Assembly: GCF_029360725.1 (NCBI RefSeq)
Contig: NZ_JARKMY010000002.1
Location: 558,001-622,000, forward strand
Origin: Chryseolinea sp. H1M3-3
Lineage (GTDB): Bacteria > Bacteroidota > Bacteroidia > Cytophagales > Cyclobacteriaceae
Length of the DNA: 64,000 nt
Direction of reading: 5' to 3'
Notes under the pieces: model-generated
Seen by the model: the letters and a program-made list of their open reading frames with translations, nothing else
Told to the model about the DNA's origin: nothing
Databases searched by the model: none
Shown here: positions 34,621-42,573 of the stretch, piece after piece
Layout: each line of letters begins with the position of its first letter
How positions within the stretch are numbered: position 1 is the first letter of the stretch
Made by a program: the position numbers and the translations under genes

Positions 34621-36768
34621 ATGGAAAGGGTGGCCCGGATTTTTGTAAATGTTATTTTTTGCATTCAGATTCTGCTGACGTTTTTATTATTCTTCGAAGA
34701 TCGAATTGCACTTCCCCCTTGGTTACAGGTAGCCGGAAGGTTACATCCATTAGTACTTCATCTACCTATTGGTTTTTTTATCTTTCTTGCTGTAATAATC
34801 ATTTTTAAAAACCAACTGGAAGCTAAGTCAGCCGAAAGGATCATTCATTTAGGATTATTATTCACATCCTTTGTTGCTTCAATGGCAGCGCTGTTCGGGT
34901 TTTTTCTTAGTCTTCAGGATGATTATGGAAACGATGCGTTGACGAATCACAAGGTAACGGGTGTATTGCTAAGCTGGTTTTGTTATACATTATTAATTTG
35001 GAATCGTCAACAACGAAATAAAAAACTATTTTACGGACTTGGAGCAATTACTTTTTTAGCATTGATTGTTGCAGGGCATACGGGCGCTGAATTAACCCAT
35101 GGCGAAAATTTTGTGTTGGCCCCAATATCATCAGCTCCGAAATTGACCATGGAGAACGCATCTGTTTACGAATTTGCTGTTCAGCCGATCTTAGATAAAA
35201 AATGTTTTTCCTGTCACAACGAGGCAAAAGCGAAAGGTGGCTTGGTAATGACTTCAGTTGAAAAATTTCAAAAGGGTGGAAAGAACGGCGAGGCTTTTAT
35301 AGCGGGAAAACCAAGTGAAAGTAGGATGATAAAAGCATTGTACCTGCCGATGGATCATGATGAACATATGCCACCCGATGGGAAACCTCAGTTGACTTCT
35401 GTTGAACGCGCCACGATTGAAGCGTGGATCAAGTCGGGCGCTGATTTTGAAAAGAGATTAGATCAATTTGCCGATGGGGACTCATTGAAATTTATTGTTG
35501 CTTCCTTCGCGGCATCAAATGTGACTGCAACCGAAATTGAAAAGCAGTACGATTTTCCTGCTGTGTCATTAGACGTCGTGGAAAATCTTAATACACCATT
35601 TCGTTCCGTATTTCCGCTGCACCAAAACAGCCCGGCGTTGCAAGTGGATTTTTTTTTAAAAGAAAGTTTTCAAACAAGTGCGTTGGAAGAACTAAAGACC
35701 ATAGCCAAACAGTTAGTTGTTCTGAACTTATCCAAGATGCCGGTAACCGACAAAGATCTGGCCATTATAAGTGGATTCATTAATGTCGAAGCCTTGAATT
35801 TGAATTTCACGAAAGTGCAAGGTCCCGGTTTGAAAGATCTTCAAAAATTAAAGAACCTCCGGTCGTTATCCCTCGCGGGAACATCCATTAAGACTGATGA
35901 TCTTGAACACGTACTGAATTTATCCAACTTGAGGGAAGTATATATTTGGAACACGCAAATTACAGAAGCGGATCGTGTGGCCCTTTCGAAAAAGTATCCT
36001 GATGTTGAATTAGTAGGAGAGCTTTTTTCTGAAGAAAAAATATTGAAGCTTGGTAAACCTCGCGTCGAGAACGATGGGGTTATACGCAGGGGAGATCTTA
36101 TCGCGCTAAAGCATAACATGCCTGGTGTTGCAGTAAGTTTGGGAAAGAACGGCAGCGAACCTGATTCTATAAACGGAGAACTATATAAAGCACCGTTTAC
36201 TGCCGAAGAGACTTTTGTATTGAAAGCCAAAGCTTGCAAAAAAGGCTGGTATTGTAGCGATGTGTTGGAAGTAACTTGTTTTGTCGAAGGAATTTCACCG
36301 ACTAATGCGGAGTTGCTGTCTCCTGCCGATCCTCAATACAAAGGAAAAGGAGGTGAAGGACTAATTGATTTGCAAAAAGGGTTTGCGGATATTTTTAAAG
36401 AATCATCATGGCTGGGATATCGTGATCAGCCCTTCGCTGCTGCTTTTGATTTTGGAAAAGAAATATCATTAAACAAGATTGTAATCAGTTACGGTAAAAA
36501 TATTGGTGGTTATATTTTTCCTCCGGAGGCCGTCGAAGTATGGGCCGGCAAAAGCCTAAACGACTTGACCCTTTTGACCAAGGCAAATCCATCCTTACCT
36601 ACAGGCTACACGCCGAATACTGTCGAAGCGCTTCCCATAACAATAAACGCTAAGGTGCCCTACAGGTTTTACAAGATAGTAGCCAAGCCTCTTGCTAAGC
36701 TTCCGGCGTGGCACAATTCAAAAGGTGAGAAAGGTTGGTTCTTCTTAGATGAAGTATTTTTTTACTAG
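34621..36768 (+). CDS. Membrane DUF2231 protein with cytochrome c domain, leucine-rich repeats and F5/8C-like end
   Basis: Protein of 715 residues. The N terminus has five helices (about 5-165) with the DUF2231 motif RLHPLVLHLPIGFF. A PSCyt1 domain follows with CFSCH (about 196), then degenerate leucine-rich repeats (about 355-460, LVVLNLSKMPV and LRSLSLAGTSI), a chitobiase-associated-like beta domain (about 480-560) and a C-terminal discoidin-like domain. It is 5 bp after the DUF1501 gene. Together the three proteins look like an envelope complex with heme c and a carbohydrate- or ligand-binding tail. The last four bases overlap the convergent photolyase gene. Confidence 0.85.
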   Translation: MERVARIFVNVIFCIQILLTFLLFFEDRIALPPWLQVAGRLHPLVLHLPIGFFIFLAVIIIFKNQLEAKSAERIIHLGLLFTSFVASMAALFGFFLSLQDDYGNDALTNHKVTGVLLSWFCYTLLIWNRQQRNKKLFYGLGAITFLALIVAGHTGAELTHGENFVLAPISSAPKLTMENASVYEFAVQPILDKKCFSCHNEAKAKGGLVMTSVEKFQKGGKNGEAFIAGKPSESRMIKALYLPMDHDEHMPPDGKPQLTSVERATIEAWIKSGADFEKRLDQFADGDSLKFIVASFAASNVTATEIEKQYDFPAVSLDVVENLNTPFRSVFPLHQNSPALQVDFFLKESFQTSALEELKTIAKQLVVLNLSKMPVTDKDLAIISGFINVEALNLNFTKVQGPGLKDLQKLKNLRSLSLAGTSIKTDDLEHVLNLSNLREVYIWNTQITEADRVALSKKYPDVELVGELFSEEKILKLGKPRVENDGVIRRGDLIALKHNMPGVAVSLGKNGSEPDSINGELYKAPFTAEETFVLKAKACKKGWYCSDVLEVTCFVEGISPTNAELLSPADPQYKGKGGEGLIDLQKGFADIFKESSWLGYRDQPFAAAFDFGKEISLNKIVISYGKNIGGYIFPPEAVEVWAGKSLNDLTLLTKANPSLPTGYTPNTVEALPITINAKVPYRFYKIVAKPLAKLPAWHNSKGEKGWFFLDEVFFY

Positions 36769-38099
36769 CTTCCTTGTAGCGCTAATCTGTAAACTTTAAT
36801 CACTCGTTCACGGGCCATCTTATGATCGACGATGGGAAGGGGGTACTTAGATGTGTTAAGCTCCGGAACCCATATTTTTATGTATTTAAAATCGGGATCG
36901 AACTTTTCTGTCTGTAATTGTGGATTGAAGACGCGAAAGTAAGGTGCTGCATCGCACCCGGAACCCGCCGCCCATTGCCATCCACCATTATTGGAAGCCA
37001 ACTCATAATCCAATAGTTTCTTTGCAAAATACGCTTCACCCCACCGCCAGTCGATCAACAAATGTTTGGTTAAGAAGCTTGCGGCAATCATTCGTACGCG
37101 GTTATGCATAAAGCCTGTTGCATTAAGCTCTCGCATGCCGGCATCAACAATAGGGTAACCAGTCTTACCTTCACACCATGCTTCAAATTCCTTAGGATTA
37201 TTTCTCCACTCAACCCGATCGTATGCGGGCTTAAAGGCATGGTCTACAACGTGAGGAAAATGCCAAAGAATCATTTGAAAAAATTCTCTCCAGATAAGCT
37301 CATTTAACCAAGTTTCATTTTTTTTCAATGCAACCTGTACCAGCTTTCGAATGCTCACAGTTCCAAATCGAAGATGAACTGATAGGCGCGTTGTTCCTTT
37401 AATCGATGGAAAATTTCTTTGGAGATGGTATTTTTCTATAGTAGCGGTTTTTATTACACGTTCAGGAAAATCTACGACGCTCTTTATGAATCCAAGGTCG
37501 GCAAGCGTTGGCATCGAAAGTGATTTTACTTTCTGAAGATTTTTCAAATATCTTTCAGATGGATAGCTTTTATAATAGAACTCCGACAGCTTTTGTTTCC
37601 ATGTTTTGGCGTAAGGAGTGAAGATGGTATACGGTGTTCCATCCGGTTTTAGAATTTCTTCTTTTTCAAAGATCACATGATCCTTATATGTCTTAAACAG
37701 CACATCTTTTTTATTGAGTACACTGGCTACTGCCGCATCCCGTTTGATACCATAAGGTTCATAATCGTGGTTGGCATAGACTGCTGTTGGAGTAATTATT
37801 TTGAAGATGTCTACCGGGTTGCCATACAGAACTAAAAGCGAACTGCTTAACTTCTCGAGTTTATTTTTTAGCAGGGCAAGAGACTGATGGATGAAGTCTA
37901 CTCGTTTGTCTGTTTTATCTTCCAGTAAACCGAGTATGTTCGAATCAAAGATAAAAAGGGGAAGAACTTTTTTGTTTTCTTTTAATGCATGGAACAGAGC
38001 AGTGTTGTCCTCCAACCTGATGTCCCGACGAATCCACCATATAGCGGTATCGTTGTTGATATAATGCGCCGCTGATGGAGGGTTGAGATGAGCTGGCAC
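36765..38099 (-). CDS. phrB: Deoxyribodipyrimidine photolyase
   Basis: Flavoprotein of 444 residues that repairs UV-induced pyrimidine dimers with blue light. The N-terminal antenna domain begins IWWIRRDIRLEDN. The FAD domain has TRLSVHLRFGTVS, the WREFFQMILW helix, MRELNATGFMHNRVRM and NNGGWQWAAGSGCDAAPYFR. The length is normal for class I CPD photolyases. It is the last gene of the ECF sigma-crtI-crtB-idi operon, 6 bp after idi. Light control of pigment and DNA repair together makes biological sense. Confidence 0.93.
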   Translation of the reverse strand: MPAHLNPPSAAHYINNDTAIWWIRRDIRLEDNTALFHALKENKKVLPLFIFDSNILGLLEDKTDKRVDFIHQSLALLKNKLEKLSSSLLVLYGNPVDIFKIITPTAVYANHDYEPYGIKRDAAVASVLNKKDVLFKTYKDHVIFEKEEILKPDGTPYTIFTPYAKTWKQKLSEFYYKSYPSERYLKNLQKVKSLSMPTLADLGFIKSVVDFPERVIKTATIEKYHLQRNFPSIKGTTRLSVHLRFGTVSIRKLVQVALKKNETWLNELIWREFFQMILWHFPHVVDHAFKPAYDRVEWRNNPKEFEAWCEGKTGYPIVDAGMRELNATGFMHNRVRMIAASFLTKHLLIDWRWGEAYFAKKLLDYELASNNGGWQWAAGSGCDAAPYFRVFNPQLQTEKFDPDFKYIKIWVPELNTSKYPLPIVDHKMARERVIKVYRLALQGS

Positions 38100-38105
38100 A
38101 ACAAC

Positions 38106-38621
38106 TTAAGCAGCGATTTCCTTCAGTTCCGGATGGTTCATAATCAACCTAAACCAGATGGTATAATTTTCCGGGTGCTCTCTCATGTCACGGCGTAAGT
38201 AATTTACGTCGACAAATTTCCAATCCTCGACCTCGTTGATATTCACCTCAGGTGTTCCGTCAAAAATACCCTTGAATACATGGTCCAGTTCGTGCTCAGT
38301 CAAATCCTTGTCAAGCTTGCTTCGATAAATAAATTTGTAGGCGAACTCAGGCTGCAGGTCAATTCCCATTTCATGCATAAGCCTTTTGCGGGTTGCAACG
38401 TTCATTTGTTCACCGGGAGCCGGATGGCTGCAACACGCATTCGTCCACAGTCCACCACTATGGTATTTGCCTTTGGATCTTTTTTGCAACAGGAGTTCTC
38501 CCTTTGAATTAAATATCAGAATGGAAAATGCCCTGTGCAGCACGCCCTTTTGGTGCGCCTCCATTTTATCCATGGACCCCACAATATTGTCCTGTGCATC
38601 TACCAAAATAACTTTATCCAT
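38106..38621 (-). CDS. idi: Isopentenyl-diphosphate delta-isomerase (type I)
   Basis: Nudix-fold enzyme of 171 residues converting isopentenyl diphosphate to dimethylallyl diphosphate, the starter of carotenoid synthesis. Catalytic features are WTNACCSHPAPGE (active-site Cys and His) and the Nudix-like ATRKRLMHEMGI. It overlaps the crtB stop by one base. It increases precursor supply when the carotenoid operon is switched on. Confidence 0.93.
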   Translation of the reverse strand: MDKVILVDAQDNIVGSMDKMEAHQKGVLHRAFSILIFNSKGELLLQKRSKGKYHSGGLWTNACCSHPAPGEQMNVATRKRLMHEMGIDLQPEFAYKFIYRSKLDKDLTEHELDHVFKGIFDGTPEVNINEVEDWKFVDVNYLRRDMREHPENYTIWFRLIMNHPELKEIAA

Positions 38622-39457
38622 CAGATCAAATTTAATTGATGTTTTACATAAGAGTATGCCAGTAACCTTGCTTTATCTCCATTTGGAATTCTGATTCGTT
38701 TCTTAAAAACTAATTCGGCTGAGGTATTTTTTATCTTCTTAAATAGAGAACGATAATACACATATGCAACGTACACTCCTAATCTCGACGACTTAGGAAG
38801 TTGTTTAATTCCTTTCAGGGCTTCATCAAAATCATCTTCAATACTTTTCTCAATTCCCATTTTAATACATGTATTCCATTGATTCATCTTGATACTTGGA
38901 AAATAGATCCGGCCAAGTCCGGTAAAATCATCATTAAGATCGCGTAAGAAATTTACTTTTTGAAATGCAGAACCGAGGTTTCTGGCATAAGGAGACAGCT
39001 TATCAAACACTTCAGTATTTCCTTCACAAAACACCCTCAGGCACATTAAACCGACCACTTCTGCTGAGCCAATTATATATTCCTTTATTTCGTCTGCATC
39101 GTAGGTAGTTTTATGCAAGTCCATTTCCATGCTGTGTAAAAATTGGTCAATAAGACTTTTTTCGATTTTATATCGATTGACTGCAGACTGAAAACTTTGA
39201 AGTATTGGATTAAGACTTACTTTTTCCTGAATCGCGCGATAGGTATCTTCCTTAAATCTCTTTAACAGATCTTCTTTGTTGAAACCGTGAAAGGTATCGA
39301 CAATTTCATCTGCAAACCGAACAAATCCGTAGATGGAATATATTGGATCCCGCAGCCGCTTGTGGATACAATGGATTCCCAAAGAAAACGAAGTACTGTA
39401 CAAACGCGTCGTAATGCGACTGCAACGAATGGAAACTTCATCAAATAATTCCATCAT
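38621..39457 (-). CDS. crtB: Phytoene synthase
   Basis: Protein of 278 residues of the squalene/phytoene synthase family, condensing two geranylgeranyl diphosphates to phytoene. The two aspartate-rich sites are visible: FVRFADEIVDTF (about 46-57) and NFLRDLNDDF (about 168-177). RIYFPSIKMNQW follows. The ATG overlaps the crtI stop by four bases. Tight overlaps on both sides indicate coupled translation. Confidence 0.93.
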   Translation of the reverse strand: MMELFDEVSIRCSRITTRLYSTSFSLGIHCIHKRLRDPIYSIYGFVRFADEIVDTFHGFNKEDLLKRFKEDTYRAIQEKVSLNPILQSFQSAVNRYKIEKSLIDQFLHSMEMDLHKTTYDADEIKEYIIGSAEVVGLMCLRVFCEGNTEVFDKLSPYARNLGSAFQKVNFLRDLNDDFTGLGRIYFPSIKMNQWNTCIKMGIEKSIEDDFDEALKGIKQLPKSSRLGVYVAYVYYRSLFKKIKNTSAELVFKKRIRIPNGDKARLLAYSYVKHQLNLI

Positions 39458-40941
39458 ACCGAATAGTTAAAGGTTTTGTGTCTTTTAATAAGTTCCTTAG
39501 CCACCACTTCACCTGAGATCAATGCAGGTGGAACCCCAGGTCCAGGCACAGTTAATTGCCCGGTATAAAATAAGTTAGTCAATTTATTGCTGGCAATGGA
39601 AGGCTTTAGATTTGCGGTTTGCCGAAGCGTATTGGCAAGGCCGTATGCATTTCCTTTAAAAGCATTATAATCGGAAATGAAATCATTGTGTGCGTAACTC
39701 TTCTTGAAGGCAATATGATCGCGAATGTTCTCGCCGATCATGTTTTCAAGTCTGGAGATTACAATATCAAAATACTTTTCTCTTATCGATTCGTTGTCTT
39801 GCAGCCCAGATGCGACCGGGATCAGAATGAAAATATTTTCATGACCTGGGGGCGCTACGGTAGAGTCTGTTTTGGATGGGCATGAAATGTAAAACTGAGG
39901 CGAAGATGGCCATTGAGGATCTACATAAATCTCATCAGCGTGTTTTTTAAAATCCTGATCGAAGAAAAGTGTATGATGGAGGAGGTTCTTAATTTTTTTA
40001 TTAATGCCTAGAAAAAATATCAGGCAGGAGGGAGCCATTACGCGGCTTGACCAATAACTAGCAGAATAAGTTCTGTGAGATGAAGGGAGTAAATGTTGCT
40101 CTACATATTCGTAATCTGCAGACGCGACAACATAGTCAAAGGATCTAAAGTTATCATTTACGATGCATCCAGCTACACGGGCGCCAGTTACAGTCAATGT
40201 CTGAACATTACTGTTGAATTCGAAGTCCACTCCGAGAGAATTAGCTAGCGATGTCAACCCTTCGATAATCTTATACATACCGCCCCTTGGATACCAGGTA
40301 CCTAGCGCCATGTCGGCGTAATTCATGAGGCTGTATAAGGCCGGCGTTTTTTCGGGTCTTGCTCCCAGGAAAAGAACCGGAAATTCAAGCAACTGAATTA
40401 ACCGTGGTGCTTTGAAATTTTTTTTTATATACGATGAAATCGAATCAAACAGATCTAGTCTGTATGCGTTCTTGATGACATCGATATCCAAAAGTTCAAT
40501 GAGTGAGAGACCGGGTTTGTAAACCAACTTTTGAATACCGATGTCATATCTATATCTTCCTTCTTCTAAAAATTTCTTAAGGTACTTTTTGCTCCCGGGC
40601 TCTATCTGTTCAAACATTGCAGATAAACCGTCGAAACTCGCCGGGACATCGAGCATATCATCTTTACCATATACGATACGATAAGATGGATCCAATCTTT
40701 CAAGTGAATAATAATCAGACGGCGATTTACCAAAATGTTGAAAGAATCTTTCGAATACATCAGGCATCCAATACCAGCTTGGCCCCATGTCAAATGTGAA
40801 ACCCGCCGCCTCAAATTTTCTTGCTCTGCCGCCCGCAGTAGCATTCTTTTCAAATACTGTTACTTTATATCCTTCTTTGGCCAGAAAGCACGCTGCCGAT
40901 AATCCTGAAAATCCAGCACCAATAATGGCAATGTGCGTCAT
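39454..40941 (-). CDS. crtI: Phytoene desaturase (CrtI type)
   Basis: FAD-dependent desaturase of 495 residues converting phytoene stepwise towards lycopene. The N-terminal Rossmann motif IIGAGFSGLSAACFLAKEGY and the C-terminal YTGQLTVPGPGVPPALISG match CrtI. It is 23 bp downstream of the ECF sigma gene and starts the enzymatic part of the operon. It could also act on related carotenoid intermediates; the downstream crtB supports phytoene. Confidence 0.93.
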   Translation of the reverse strand: MTHIAIIGAGFSGLSAACFLAKEGYKVTVFEKNATAGGRARKFEAAGFTFDMGPSWYWMPDVFERFFQHFGKSPSDYYSLERLDPSYRIVYGKDDMLDVPASFDGLSAMFEQIEPGSKKYLKKFLEEGRYRYDIGIQKLVYKPGLSLIELLDIDVIKNAYRLDLFDSISSYIKKNFKAPRLIQLLEFPVLFLGARPEKTPALYSLMNYADMALGTWYPRGGMYKIIEGLTSLANSLGVDFEFNSNVQTLTVTGARVAGCIVNDNFRSFDYVVASADYEYVEQHLLPSSHRTYSASYWSSRVMAPSCLIFFLGINKKIKNLLHHTLFFDQDFKKHADEIYVDPQWPSSPQFYISCPSKTDSTVAPPGHENIFILIPVASGLQDNESIREKYFDIVISRLENMIGENIRDHIAFKKSYAHNDFISDYNAFKGNAYGLANTLRQTANLKPSIASNKLTNLFYTGQLTVPGPGVPPALISGEVVAKELIKRHKTFNYSV

Positions 40942-40964
40942 CCAAAAATGTTAAAGGAGGTTAC

Positions 40965-41465
40965 TCAATATCCTTGCAACCTCTTTTGGATTTCTTTTCG
41001 TGCATGAAAAATTCTGTTCTTCACCGTTCCGATAGGAATGCGAAGATGTTCAGCAATTTCATGATACTTATATCCAGTGGTGTGCATCTTAAAAGGGACT
41101 AACAGTTCTTCTTTTATGTTACCGACGTTTTTCCAGATCTCCTTAAATTCTAAACTTTCATGGGGACGGTTAAACGTATGTTCTTCTTCCACATTCAAAA
41201 AGTATAAATCCTTTGTCGTGTCGTTAGAAGTTTTAGCGCGTTGGTTTTTGCGATAGTTATTGATAAAGGTGTTTCGCATGATCGTGAAAAGCCAGCCTTT
41301 CAGGTTGGTATCTTGACGAAATTTATCACGATAGGTTAAAGCTTTCAATATGGTATCCTGAACCAAGTCTAAAGATTCATCTTTGTCATGTGTGAATCTT
41401 CTAGTAAAAGTCTGTAGGGTACCCCGTAGTCCTGCTATCTGATGGGTAAATTCTATTGCAGTCAT
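40965..41465 (-). CDS. ECF-type RNA polymerase sigma factor
   Basis: Sigma factor of 166 residues. Region 2 covers about residues 20-80 (LDLVQDTILKALTYRDKF, then GWLFTIMRNTFINNYRK). Region 4 is at the end (YKYHEIAEHLRIPIGTVKNRI). No anti-sigma gene lies beside it; the next genes are crtI and crtB. This suggests control by transcription rather than by an anti-sigma protein, fitting the operator-like repeats and the B12 regulator gene directly upstream. Confidence 0.92.
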   Translation of the reverse strand: MTAIEFTHQIAGLRGTLQTFTRRFTHDKDESLDLVQDTILKALTYRDKFRQDTNLKGWLFTIMRNTFINNYRKNQRAKTSNDTTKDLYFLNVEEEHTFNRPHESLEFKEIWKNVGNIKEELLVPFKMHTTGYKYHEIAEHLRIPIGTVKNRIFHARKEIQKRLQGY

Positions 41466-41484
41466 TGGTCTAATGGTTTAATAG

Positions 41485-41514
41485 TGTTTAACATTATTTC
41501 CCTATCGTTAAACA
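41485..41514 (-). promoter_or_regulatory. Operator-like inverted repeat A upstream of the sigma-crtI operon
   Basis: TGTTTAAC (41485-41492) and GTTAAACA (41507-41514) form a perfect 8-bp inverted repeat with a 14-bp spacer. It lies 20 bp before the sigma start and touches the candidate -7 box at 41513-41520. Each arm read as TTAAACA fits the degenerate CarH/LitR core nTnnACAn. Binding by the neighbouring MerR-B12 protein is inferred. Confidence 0.5.
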
Positions 41515-41520
41515 AATATA
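41513..41520 (-). promoter_or_regulatory. Candidate -7 box of the sigma-carotenoid operon
   Basis: On the minus strand TATATTTG exactly fits the Bacteroidota -7 consensus TAnnTTTG, 47 bases before the sigma ATG. No TTG is found at the usual -33 spacing, so the promoter looks weak alone or needs help. It overlaps operator-like repeat A, as expected for repression by occlusion. Confidence 0.45.
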
Positions 41521-41548
41521 GTGCTTAACCGAAAACCACGATCCATTT

Positions 41549-41578
41549 TGTTTAACTTTTTTTACAAAACATTAAACA
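41549..41578 (-). promoter_or_regulatory. Operator-like inverted repeat B upstream of the sigma-crtI operon
   Basis: TGTTTAAC (41549-41556) and ATTAAACA (41571-41578) form a 7-of-8 inverted repeat with the same 14-bp spacer as repeat A, starting exactly 64 bp from it. An isolated related half-site, TGCTTAAC, lies between them at 41522-41529. The same arm and spacer twice argues against chance. Confidence 0.45.
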
Positions 41579-41628
41579 AAATATTGGGCAATATTTATAA
41601 CATATTGATTTACAGACAATCTGTTCAT

Positions 41629-42498
41629 TTACGGCAAATATTGGTTCAGCTCAAGTGCTGTGGAAAAAATTTGAACATTGTGAGGCACCAAACCGTTAAA
41701 TTTTTGCACCTGGTAACCGGAAACCAGAATTTTTGTTTGTCCGAAGTCGTTTTCGAACCGTTCAAAGATGGATTCGAGCGGAATGGAGGGCGTGGAAGTG
41801 ATTGAGGTAATCATCAACACGGGTTGGTGAACTTTATACACACTTACCAGGTCTTCGTGTGGCACATTTTGCCCAAGATAATATGTTCGAAATCCAGCCT
41901 TCCGGATTAAATAGTGGTAAAAGAGCAACCCAAGTTCATGTAGTTCACCTTCGGGCAGAAAGATTAAAATTTTGTCAGCGGTTTTTGAAGGAAGCGGCAA
42001 GCTGTCCACAGCCACAATTATCTTTTGTCTGATGAGGTTCGATATAAAATGTTCATGTGCAGGAGTAATGTTTTGAGTTTGCCAGAGAATTCCAATTTTT
42101 TCAAGGAAAGGATAAACGATCTCCGTGATCGTTTTTTCAAATCCGAAGCGAAGTATCAGGTGATTTAAAATTTTTTCAAACAGTTCTTCTTCCATGTCGA
42201 TCATGGCAACTACCATCTGATCGATGTGAATATCTTTGTTATTGTGAAGCTCGCTCAATTCAAGTACCTTCTTGTTCATGTCATCCAATGACATGTCGGC
42301 AATTTTTGAAATCTTAATGCCGTAAGTATTTAAGAGCGAAACGTTAATTATTTTTTTTAAATCAAGGTCAGAATAGTAACGTATGTTGGTTGAAGTTCTT
42401 GAGGGCTCAATGATCTTGTGACGTTTTTCCCACATTCGAATCGTGTGCGCCTTAATGCCTGAAAGCTGTTCTAGCTCTTTGATCGAATACTGCCCCAT
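41629..42498 (-). CDS. MerR-family regulator with B12-binding domain (CarH/LitR-like photoreceptor)
   Basis: Protein of 289 residues. A MerR helix-turn-helix covers 1-70 (KAHTIRMWEKRHKIIEP), a four-helix B12-cap follows (about 90-165) and a Rossmann-type B12 domain ends it. The CarH signature W-x9-EH is present (W139, E149, H150), as is the E-x-H-x-x-G motif (E185, H187, G190), where H187 would be the lower cobalt ligand. The residue after W139 is Gln, whereas Thermus CarH has the light-state His ligand there. It precedes the sigma-crt-phr operon in the same direction, so a light-released repressor of these genes is the natural inference. Confidence 0.9.
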   Translation of the reverse strand: MGQYSIKELEQLSGIKAHTIRMWEKRHKIIEPSRTSTNIRYYSDLDLKKIINVSLLNTYGIKISKIADMSLDDMNKKVLELSELHNNKDIHIDQMVVAMIDMEEELFEKILNHLILRFGFEKTITEIVYPFLEKIGILWQTQNITPAHEHFISNLIRQKIIVAVDSLPLPSKTADKILIFLPEGELHELGLLFYHYLIRKAGFRTYYLGQNVPHEDLVSVYKVHQPVLMITSITSTPSIPLESIFERFENDFGQTKILVSGYQVQKFNGLVPHNVQIFSTALELNQYLP

Positions 42499-42510
42499 CT
42501 TTCTTTAATC

Positions 42511-42547
42511 TTTTTTAACAGGAGCGGTTATAAATTGTTTTTTAACA
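42511..42547. repeat. Direct repeat TTTTTTAACA in the regulator/helicase gap
   Basis: The 10-mer TTTTTTAACA occurs at 42511-42520 and again at 42538-42547, a period of 27 bp, between the divergent MerR-B12 and helicase genes. The TTTAACA part fits the degenerate CarH-type core, so autoregulation is possible. It may also simply be A/T-rich intergenic sequence. Confidence 0.3.
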
Positions 42548-42573
42548 CTGCGGGAACTGATAATTTCGGGCTC

